This document shows, piece by piece, positions 50,955 through 59,561 of a DNA stretch of 64,000 bases. How positions within the stretch are numbered: position 1 is the first letter of the stretch; each line of letters starts with the position of its first letter. The stretch spans positions 16,335-80,334 of the forward strand of contig JEMY01000026.1 of assembly GCA_000585075.1 (NCBI GenBank), in the 5' to 3' direction. The notes beneath the pieces were generated by a model. The model had not been told where the DNA came from. It did no database searches and saw nothing but the letters and a program-made list of their open reading frames with translations. Origin of the DNA: Candidatus Accumulibacter regalis (GTDB taxonomy: Bacteria > Pseudomonadota > Gammaproteobacteria > Burkholderiales > Rhodocyclaceae). Made by a program: the position numbers and the translations under genes.

Positions 50955-51809
50955 ATGGACTATCGCAAGGAATTCGTCGTCAACCCCAGGAAGAAGCTCA
51001 AGCTGGCCAGGATCGACCCGGTGCAGAGCGGCGGGCACGCCTCGAACGAGGCGGCGCAGCCGGAGATCACCAAATACGTTACTCGCATGGCCGAGTTGCA
51101 GGCGCTGCTCTACGCCAACGCCGACCAGTCGCTGCTGGTCGTGCTGCAGGCGCTCGACGCTGCCGGCAAGGACGGCGTCGTGCGTCACCTGTTCAGCGGC
51201 ATGAATCCGCAGGGGACGTCGGTGTTCGGCTTCAAGCAGCCGAGCGCCGCCGAAGCGGCGCACGATTTCCTGTGGCGCGCGCACCAGCGAACGCCGGGCA
51301 AGGGCGAAGTGGTCGTTTTCAACCGTTCCCACTACGAGGATGTCCTGGTCGTGCGCGTGCACGGGCTGGTCCCCGAATCGGTGTGGTCGAAACGCTACGC
51401 GCTGATCAACGACTTCGAGAAGCTGCTTACCGAGAACGGCACGCGCATTCTCAAGTTCTTCCTGCACATCAGCCCCGAGGAACAGCTCGAGCGTTTCAAG
51501 CAGCGGCTCGACGATCCCGCCCGCAACTGGAAAATCAGCGAGTCGGACTACTCGGAGCGCGAGCTGTGGCCGCAGTACGTCGAAGCGTATGAAGAGGCTC
51601 TGGTCAAGACCAGCACCGCGCATGCGCCGTGGTACGTCATCCCGGCGAACCACAAGTGGTTCCGTAACCTGGCGACTTCGCAGATCATCGCCGAGACGAT
51701 GGAGGAGATGAAGCTCAAGCTGCCGCCGACGCGGGTGGACCTCGAAGACGTGCGCCGCAAGTACCACGCGGCGGCCGCGGCGCAGGAAAAGCGGAACGGC
51801 AAGGGCTAG
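50955..51809 (+). CDS. ppk2: Polyphosphate kinase 2 family protein
   Basis: LDAAGKDGVVRHLFSGMNPQGTSVFGFKQPS; VVFNRSHYEDVLVVRVHGLVP; PWYVIPANHKWFRNL. Confidence 0.95.
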   Translation: MDYRKEFVVNPRKKLKLARIDPVQSGGHASNEAAQPEITKYVTRMAELQALLYANADQSLLVVLQALDAAGKDGVVRHLFSGMNPQGTSVFGFKQPSAAEAAHDFLWRAHQRTPGKGEVVVFNRSHYEDVLVVRVHGLVPESVWSKRYALINDFEKLLTENGTRILKFFLHISPEEQLERFKQRLDDPARNWKISESDYSERELWPQYVEAYEEALVKTSTAHAPWYVIPANHKWFRNLATSQIIAETMEEMKLKLPPTRVDLEDVRRKYHAAAAAQEKRNGKG

Positions 51810-51811
51810 CG

Positions 51812-52184
51812 TAGTGTTGCGCGCAGAGTGGAACATGGACATCCCCGCCACCGCGGGGCTTGCGCGCGGCTGTCGGGCTGGCTGAAAGCCGCGTCGGGAA
51901 GGCGGCAACACGCCAGCCCGCTGGTCATTGCGAGGAGGCGCAGCCGACGCGGCAATCCAGTTCCCTCCTCTTGCCATCTTCCGCCGCAGCGACCGCGCGA
52001 AGAGCAAGACCTCTGGCTTGCCGCGTCGGCTTCGCCTCCTCGCAATGACGGTGTGGGGCATGAGCGCCGTGGATGGCGACGACGGCCGCCCCGGCATGGG
52101 CGCTGCGAATTTCAGCCAACACCGGGTTTTCGCCCTGCTTTCGGCAGACCCAAAAAGTCGCATCAAGAACGCAACACTGCACTA
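51812..52184. repeat. Composite repeat: TAGTGTTGC left end, two inverted 37-nt GTCATTGCGAGGAGGCG modules, GCAACACTGCACTA right end
   Basis: 51924-51960 and 52013-52049 are inverted repeats matching at 35/37 by eye; outer ends match the other copies. Confidence 0.8.
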
Positions 52185-52188
52185 GCAT

Positions 52189-52345
52189 AGTGTTGCAGGC
52201 CGTATGGAAGCTAGAGATGCCGGCGACGACATCGTTGCAAGCGGCTGTCCGGCTTGCCGGAAGTCTCGGCGCTCATGCGGCGCCCAGCCGGGTTGCCCGC
52301 GGCCTTCAAGCTTGCGCAAGGTCTGGTCAAGAACGCACGCTACGC
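52189..52345. repeat. Degenerate second copy of the TAGTGTTGC repeat
   Basis: TAGTGTTGCAGGCCGTATGGAAG...GCGGCTGTCCGGCTTGCCGGAAGTCTCG...CAAGAACGCACGCTAC; right boundary approximate. Confidence 0.55.
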
Positions 52346-52380
52346 CAGCGTGCCCTGCGGTGAGAGAGGGAGAGTCACAA

Positions 52381-54149
52381 TGACACAGGCGCGCGAGGAA
52401 AGAGGCTACCGCTGGCCGATCCTGCAGGGCATCCTGCCAATCGACCGGGCCGGCGTCGGTCGCGACATCATCGCCGGCTTCACCCTCGCCGCGTTGTCGA
52501 TTCCGGGGACGATGGGCTACACCAAGATCATCGGCACGCCGGTGATCACCGGCCTGTACACCATCCTCATCCCGATGTGCCTGTTCGCCATCTTCGGCTC
52601 GTCGCGCCATCTGTCGGTCAATGCCGATTCGGCAACGGCGGCCGTGGTCGCCGCCGGGCTCGCCGGCATGGCCGTGCGGGGATCCAGCGAATGGCTGGCG
52701 CTGTGCAGCCTGCTGGCACTGATGGCGGCGGTATTCATGTTCGCCGCACGCGTCCTGCGGCTGGGCTTCCTCGCCGACTTTCTCTCGCGCACGGTGCTCA
52801 CCGGCTTTCTCACCGGCGTCGGCGTGCAGGTCTCGCTGCTCGAGGTCTCCGGCTTGCTGGGCCTGCCGCGGATCAGCAACCATCCGCTCGCGCAGATCGT
52901 GCACGACGCGCAATCGATTGGCCAGACCAATCCCTACGCGCTGGCGATGGCGCTGGCCGTGCTGGCGGTGATCCTCGGCAGCAAGAAGGTGTCGGAGAAG
53001 ATTCCCGGTGGCCTGGTCGCCGTCATTGGCGCCATCGCCGTCAGTTGGGCGCTGGGTCTCGACGCCCATCTGGCAACGCTGGGTGCGGTACCCAGCGGTC
53101 TGCCGACGCTCGGTCTGCCACAGGTCGACTGGAGCTGGCCGCTGCTCTGGAAGCTGGCGCCGATCGCGCTGGCCTGCTTCGTGGTCATCCTCTCGCAAAG
53201 CGCCGCGACCTCGCGTGCCTACGCCGCCAAGTACAACGATCGCTTCGACGAGAACGTCGACATGGTCGGTCTGGGCATGGCCAACCTGGGTGCCGGGCTG
53301 TCCGGGACCTTCATCGTCAATGGCAGCCCGACCAACACGGCGATGGTCGCCGGTGGCGGTGGCCGCAGCCAGATTTCACAGATCACCACCAGCGCCATCG
53401 TGTTGCTGGTCCTGCTCTTCCTCACCGGCCCGCTGGCGCATTTGCCCGACGCCGTCCTTGCGGCGATCGTTTTCCTGGTGGCGGTGAAAATGATCGACAT
53501 CAAGGGCATGACGCGAATCTTCGTCGAAGCGCGCACCGAGTTCTGGGTCGCCCTGGTGACGGCGGCAACGGTCGTCGTCGTTGGCGTCGAGCAGGGCATC
53601 GTCCTGGCGATGATCCTGTCGCTGCTCGATCACGTGCGGCGAAGCTACCGCGGCACCAATTCCGTGATCGCCGCGGACAAGAGGAAGAAGGGCTGGCAGA
53701 TGGTGGCGCTGAGCGCTCCGCAGCAGATCGCGCCCGGTCTGATCGTCTATCGGTTCAGCCACAGTCTCTACTATGCCAACGCCGGCCAGTTCGCCGACGA
53801 GGTTCTCGAACTGGCCAAGACCCCGGGGCCGTCGCCCCTTCGATGTCTCTGCGTCGAAGCGGCGGCGATCGGGGACGTGGATTTCTCGGCGGCGGCGATG
53901 CTGCGCGACACCTGCAAGCTGCTCGCGGAGCAGGGCATCCGGCTGGTATTCGCCAACCTCGCCCCGGACGTGTGCGCGCAATTCGAGCGCCACGGAATCA
54001 CCGCGATCCTGGGCCAGCACGCGATCTACGGCTCCATCCACGCGCTCGTCGCCGAGTACGATGACCCGCCCGCCAGGGACGAGGCGGCGGTCGCCGAGGG
54101 CGACGGCACGCCGCCAGCCTGCCCGGCGGCCACGAGCCCGTCAGCATGA
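52381..54149 (+). CDS. SulP family anion transporter with STAS domain
   Basis: Multi-TM SulP N-terminus (DIIAGFTLAALSIPGTMGYTKIIGTPVITGLYT); C-terminal STAS-like LRCLCVEAAAIGDVDFSAAAMLRDT. Confidence 0.92.
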
Positions 54150-54279
54150 CCCGGAGCACCTCTGCCGTCGCCGACGGCAGCCACGCGTTCTCCCGCGCTT
54201 CCCCATCGGGCAGTAGGCGACGCGCCGTCAAAGCGCTACGCTGCACGGCCATGGCGAAACAAGACTCTGCACCTGAGCG

Positions 54280-54780
54280 TGCCCCCATAAAACGGACGCC
54301 ATGAAGTGCTGTTCCAAGGCTTCATGGAGGAACGTGAGATGAAAACGAGGATACCGAAGCGGACCTATACGACGCAGTTTCGGGAAGCGGCGGTTCGGCA
54401 GGTGATCGAAGTTGGGCGAACGGCGACCGATGTGTCGTGCAGCCTGGATATTTCGCCGAAGACACTGGGCAACTGGGTACGGTGGGCAGCTAGGTGGACA
54501 CCGCCGAGGGGTGGTTGTACGTGGCGCTGGTGATGGATTTATTCAGCGGCCGCCTGGTCGGCTGGGCGATGGGTGATCGCATTGACACCCGCCTTACGAC
54601 AGAGGCGCTCGGGCTTGCGCTCGGCTTGCGCGACCCGCCCGCTGGGCTGTTGCGCCACTCCGATCGTGGCAGCCAATACTGCGCGCACGACCATCGTGAT
54701 GCGCTGGAAGATGGGGGCGTCACGGTGTCGATGAGCCAGCGCGCGAACTGCTACGACAACCCCCCGATGGAGTCGAACAG
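54280..54780 (+). mobile_element. IS3-family insertion sequence remnant with internal and 3' deletions
   Basis: OrfA N-terminus MKTRIPKRTYTTQFREAAVRQVIEVGRTATDVSCSLDISPKTLGNWV joined out of frame to OrfB rve segment GWLYVALVMDLFSGRLVGWAMGDRI...HSDRGSQYCAHDHRDALEDGGVTVSMSQRANCYDNPPMES. Confidence 0.85.
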
Positions 54781-54843
54781 TCCTGTCCGATTCGAACGGA
54801 GGTGGACAATGCACCAACAGCAAACACGACCGGGCGGCACCGC

Positions 54844-54910
54844 AAGTTATCCACCGCCGCGCGCTTGGCGTGCGAGAGAGGCGCCGCACGCGCGCGCCCG
54901 TGGATAACTT
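54844..54910. repeat. Inverted repeat AAGTTATCCAC...GTGGATAACTT
   Basis: 11-bp perfect arms at 54844-54854 and 54900-54910 with a GC-rich interior. Confidence 0.85.
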
Positions 54911-54960
54911 TCTGCCCGGTGCCCTTCTTGGCGTCCAGCAAACGGGAACAAATCCACGAA

Positions 54961-55092
54961 ATGACCGACAGCAAAATCGAGTCGGCGAAGAAGCTGCTCG
55001 CCACGGGCGTACCGCGCCGCGATGTCGCCAAAAACCTTGGCGTCTCCGTCCCAACTCTATACCGATGGATTCCAGCCTCGGCGCAGGCTTAG
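54961..55092 (+). pseudogene. Serine recombinase/resolvase C-terminal HTH remnant
   Basis: MTDSKIESAKKLLATGVPRRDVAKNLGVSVPTLYRWIPASAQA: resolvase-type HTH only, catalytic domain absent. Confidence 0.65.
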
Positions 55093-55518
55093 GGGGCTAA
55101 TTGCTAGGTGCTATCCCGTGCTATTGCAGCGCGCAAACGTCCGCGGCGTGCATGGCGATGCGCTTAATTCTTGGGCTTCAGCATCAGGCCATCAAGAGAC
55201 GTTGCGGCGGTGAAAACTCGCCCGGCGCGAACGTAGGCTAACTGATCCGGAACGGGATGGTGTCGTGGCAGCGGTCACCACTACTAGCAGGAGTATGCCA
55301 ATGGCAGCATGAACTCAGGCGACAACTGTCTTGACATCGACCGGGTCGTTCAAGGTTCTGCCCGGAAAGAAAACGCAAGCGCCTTCTGCATGACGGCTGT
55401 GCAAAGACATCTGGAAAATGCTTTTCGACCCCCCGCAACTTTGATCGCAAGCTGCGTTTCGCCGCAGATTTGCTGCGTCGCAATCGGCAAGTGCTTTGCA
55501 AGGTATGATTCGTGCAAT

Positions 55519-58101
55519 ATGGCTCTCACCTATTCGGATGGTCGCAAACGCGCGGCCTTGTTTGGGCTGGCGCTATTGGTGGCCAGCATGACCCTGCTAT
55601 TGGCACGGCTGGCGTGTGCTGCGGAAAATCAAGCCACCATTGCCGCGGTTGAGGCTCTGCTATCCCTTCCTCAAACACAGCCACCGGAAGGTGGCTGGGA
55701 GCACCGCGCACCTCCGGGGTTTGTTGTCGAGGACGAGGAGGACGAGGACGAGGTGCTGCTTGCTTGGCTAAAAAAACAGAAGAAGCTGGGTGCCGATATG
55801 AACGCCATGCGCCATCGCGGCACCATGTTGCATCACGCCATCCGCGCAGGGATGGTCAATACGGCCTCTTGGCTACTCGCGAACGGTGCCGATCCCCTGA
55901 AAGAGGGGGAGCATGACGCGCTTGAACTGGCGCTTATCTACCGGCAGGACACGGTTTTCGACTTCCTGGTCAGGAGGCCTGGCGTTCGCGATGCACATCG
56001 GTCGGGCGTATACCGAGCTTGGAAAAGTGTCGTGGCCAACAACTCGGACGAGGGCCTTAAGAAACTCATCACCGCACACGTACCAGTACCGGCAGGAAAA
56101 AATCGCGAACTTCTCTTGGATGATGCGCTCGCCGCTGGCAATGGACGCGTGATTCGCGCGTTGACCGCAAAGGACCCGGACCCTCTGCTCAGGGCCAGGG
56201 TCCGTTCCATAGACGAGGACTTCGAGATCGCCGATCAACGCTTGCCAAACCCCATTTTCCTCTCCTTGATCGGTCAGGTCGTTTCGGTCGAGGAGGTGGA
56301 TCGCCTATTCCGGCTGCGTATACGTCGCCCGTGGAACGATGCTGACTTCGCTACCGGTGTGGTTGGGAATGTATTGAGGAAAAGCCTATACAACTCGGCG
56401 AATAGATCGGACACCTACACCCTTTTCGAGCGCATACCGGCATTTGCATTGCAGGAAGCATTCAAGAACAAGGGGGTACTCTCCATGTGGTGGCGATGGT
56501 TGTCTCGTTTGCCAGCGAGAGAGCGCGTGGTAGCGATGGCTCGTTGGGGTGATCTTCCGGTTCGCGAGCCAGAGGCTCTGCTGACGGGGGTGCTTCTGGA
56601 AGCATCTTGGTTTAATCAGCAGGAAGACGACCCAAACGTCGTCGCCGCATGGGGAGAACTGCTGGCGCTCTTGCGTCCCCCTTTTCCGAATGGCGTGCAG
56701 GGAAAGATGTGGATGTTCGTGCCACAGGCCCATCGGCTGACGTTGCTCCGGCTCGGTTATCGACCGAGCAGCGAGGAGCTGCGCTGGTGGATCGACAGAA
56801 ACAGTGCGGAACTTATCGATGCATTTTGGCCGGCGATGTTGTCCATCCTCCCCGAATTGGGCCAGAGAAGCCATGAGCTGGTGTTCCGACCTGTAGTAGA
56901 TGGCTCGGACTACTACTGCGTTGATCGTTGGACCATCGAAAAAGCGCTTCCCTTGACTGCTGCCGCGACAATGCCGGAGCGGCCATACGCTATGGAAGCT
57001 TCGTGTTGGTTCGAAATACCAGATGAGATCCGACAAACCCTATTGAGCCGCCATTGGGTAAAACCACCATTGGCTGTGGCTGCGGGGCGATTCGTACTGG
57101 AAGAACGACAATGCGCCTTTCTGCCGACTGCCGCGTGGCGGCGAAAACTGGCTGGTTTGCACTCGCTGACGATTAAGGAAGGCGAGTCCGTCTCTATCGA
57201 CGGGGTGATGGCGGTCGAAATTCCAGGTGAGCAGAATTGTGCTCTGCTCACCTGGGGAGGCAGCGCGGGGGGAAGGTTGTACATTGACGACGACAGCTTT
57301 GAAGGCACTCAGCGATTTACGCCATGTGCCGACGGTATCTACACGACGTCGATTTGGCTGCCATCTGGAGAGCTGATCAATTCAGTTCTGCAGGAAGGCC
57401 TGCCTTTCCTCGGAGGAATGACGCTGATTCGCGATACCAGCGATGGCGAGCACTATTGGCTGGGCGGAAGCGAATCGTTGGGTGGCTGCGGGCAAACGCC
57501 ACCGGCGCTGTTTCGCTTTGAGGAAGACAACGGAAAAGGGGCCGCGCTACGTGCTTTGCAGCAAACCCATCCGGTGATGCAGGCGTTGCTTAGTCAGTGC
57601 AAAGGCAAGGACCCGATGGCGTGCCTTGGCGCCCCCCCGCCACTGGAAGATTCCGTTAATCAGCGTGTCTACCCACGGGGAGGCCGCGCAATGGGACATT
57701 TTGCCGACATGCACTGGAATGTCGAGCGCAAGGCTTTCGTCAACGCATTCCTCGACTTCAAACCAGAGGTCTTGCGCGCCATGCAGGCGGAGGGTGTTTT
57801 CCCTCATTGGGTAACGGAAGCATTGTCGGCGGTGTCCGCCTCCAAACTTTCTCTGGCGGAGAAACGTCGCCGTGCGGCATGGGTATTGAGAGACCGCGCT
57901 TTACTTGGGGCGGCTTTAGAATCGCAGATGTTGGCTAGCCTTGTTGACTGGCTGCCCAGCGAGGACTGGGAGCCGATTATCGAGGTAGGTCCAGAGTATC
58001 TAAGTGGTCTGCAGTACACCGCCGAGAGAAAAGGGAACGCAGTATTAGCCTGCTGCTTTTCTACTGCGTTGAAGCAAGTCTGCGTGCCTATGAAAGAGTA
58101 A
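55519..58101 (+). CDS. Large orphan with N-terminal signal/TM segment and ankyrin-like repeats
   Basis: MALTYSDGRKRAALFGLALLVASMTLLLARLACAAENQ; GTMLHHAIRAGMVNTASWLLANGADPLKEGEHDALELAL resembles ankyrin repeats; acidic stretch VEDEEDEDEV. Confidence 0.75.
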   Translation: MALTYSDGRKRAALFGLALLVASMTLLLARLACAAENQATIAAVEALLSLPQTQPPEGGWEHRAPPGFVVEDEEDEDEVLLAWLKKQKKLGADMNAMRHRGTMLHHAIRAGMVNTASWLLANGADPLKEGEHDALELALIYRQDTVFDFLVRRPGVRDAHRSGVYRAWKSVVANNSDEGLKKLITAHVPVPAGKNRELLLDDALAAGNGRVIRALTAKDPDPLLRARVRSIDEDFEIADQRLPNPIFLSLIGQVVSVEEVDRLFRLRIRRPWNDADFATGVVGNVLRKSLYNSANRSDTYTLFERIPAFALQEAFKNKGVLSMWWRWLSRLPARERVVAMARWGDLPVREPEALLTGVLLEASWFNQQEDDPNVVAAWGELLALLRPPFPNGVQGKMWMFVPQAHRLTLLRLGYRPSSEELRWWIDRNSAELIDAFWPAMLSILPELGQRSHELVFRPVVDGSDYYCVDRWTIEKALPLTAAATMPERPYAMEASCWFEIPDEIRQTLLSRHWVKPPLAVAAGRFVLEERQCAFLPTAAWRRKLAGLHSLTIKEGESVSIDGVMAVEIPGEQNCALLTWGGSAGGRLYIDDDSFEGTQRFTPCADGIYTTSIWLPSGELINSVLQEGLPFLGGMTLIRDTSDGEHYWLGGSESLGGCGQTPPALFRFEEDNGKGAALRALQQTHPVMQALLSQCKGKDPMACLGAPPPLEDSVNQRVYPRGGRAMGHFADMHWNVERKAFVNAFLDFKPEVLRAMQAEGVFPHWVTEALSAVSASKLSLAEKRRRAAWVLRDRALLGAALESQMLASLVDWLPSEDWEPIIEVGPEYLSGLQYTAERKGNAVLACCFSTALKQVCVPMKE

Positions 58102-58579
58102 CGACCGTCCCGGCTATAAGGCGATAGCCTGGCAGGCGCCTGCAATTGACAAGCTGGGCGACCGTCCGTTTCTCAAAATGCCAACGTCTCATAAGGGTCG
58201 TAAACGGTGAGTGGTGTTCTTCAGTTGACGGTTACCCCGCGTCGCCGGCCCAGACTTTTTTCGGCGCTTCCGGTTCGACGGAAATAATGGAATACAGCTG
58301 ACGTTCACGGCGCATCTCTCCAATGGCCGCAGCGGCCGAGGATGAGGCCGCCAACCCACAGTTTTGGTCGTTAGCTTGTTGATCACAAAGCTGCCATAGC
58401 CCTTGCCGACGTCATCAGGCTGCAATGGGTCGCCAGGCGACGGCCAGTCGGTGACGGTTGGCGATCAGCAATCGCCGCTGCGTGGCACAGCTACGCATGT
58501 CGGCAGGCTGGCCATTTTCGCCATTATGATGCCACCGGCTTAACGCACTCTGCGATCCGTTTTCTGAAGCGACGCCAAC

Positions 58580-58728
58580 ATGCGTCCGCAATTCGACTGC
58601 CTGGTGCTGGATGTGCAGCTGCCCGGGATGTCGGGGCTCGATCTGCAGGAGCAGCTTAATGCCCTGACGCCGGGAACACCGGTGGTTTTCATCACGGCCT
58701 ACGATGATCCACGTTGGCGCCCGGATCT
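58580..58728 (+). pseudogene. Response-regulator receiver domain fragment
   Basis: MRPQFDCLVLDVQLPGMSGLDLQEQLNALTPGTPVVFITAYDD: phospho-Asp region, then abrupt change of sequence. Confidence 0.7.
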
Positions 58729-58759
58729 GGCCAGTGCCGCTGCAGGCCCAGGCGTGTGG

Positions 58760-59523
58760 TCTGGAATATCGGCACGCTCGACTTCAAGGGCGGCGCGCCG
58801 AGCGCCGCGACGTTGGACAAGGTCTACGACAACCGGCTATACGCGCACGCTTTCAACGCCTTCGTCAACACCTACCAGGGGGTAGGGGCCTGCTCGCCGC
58901 TGGCGTCAAGGACAACGAGATGATGATCTGGTCCGAGCTGATGGACGCCAAGTCGCTGTTCCTGACGGCCAATGCGGACACGGTCTATTTCTTCGGCTGC
59001 ATTGACCTGCCGCAAGGGCCGATGGTCTGCGAAGCGCCCTCCGCTGCGCTGGGCGTGAGCGACGACGTGCGGTGGCGGTGGGTGACCGATAGTCGGTGGT
59101 GCCGGCACCAGCATTGCCCCGTTTCTCTCGGGCGAGGCCAGGCTCGGCCGGGTCACGGCGCCGCCGGCGATGGTCTTCCACGAAGGCGCCGGCAAGGTGA
59201 CGAACACCATTCCGCCAGGCGACTACAGCTCTTGCGAACTCCTCAACGAGACCGTTCAGAACGCGCCGGCAAGCACGCGCGACCCCGAACTGATGGGCTC
59301 GATCGCCGCGATCGGCGTCGTCATGGGCAAGCCCTTCCCGCCCACCGGCTACCGCACGCTGGACGCGCGCAGCGCCTTCTTCTATGGTGTTACCGGTATC
59401 ACGGCGGCGATGAGCATGCGATTGCCCGGCAAGGGCTTCATGCCGGCGCTGCGCCTGTACAGCCCGCTCGAGCCCTTCTTCGCCAAGACCTGGCGGCCGA
59501 GCGAGATCGAGCTGGTAAAGTGA
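58760..59523 (+). pseudogene. Decayed partial duplicate of the downstream DUF1254/DUF1214 gene
   Basis: IGTLDFKGGAPSAATLDKVYDN, LMDAKSLFLTANADTVYFFG, MVFHEGAGKVTNTIPPGDYSSCELLNE and LRLYSPLEPFFAKTWRPSEIELVK lie in different frames and match segments of 59562-61187. Confidence 0.88.
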
Positions 59524-59561
59524 TCGCGCCGTTCGACTTAACCCACAAAGAGAGAGACTTG

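Noticed and set aside
54162-54178. TGCCGTCGCCGACGGCA hairpin after the SulP gene as a terminator
   Set aside because: Short, tight hairpin without a T-run; cannot be separated from chance palindromes at this GC content.
58189-58425. 78-aa minus-strand ORF near the ankyrin-like gene
   Set aside because: Could be a remnant or partner gene, but no family motif or convincing start is visible.
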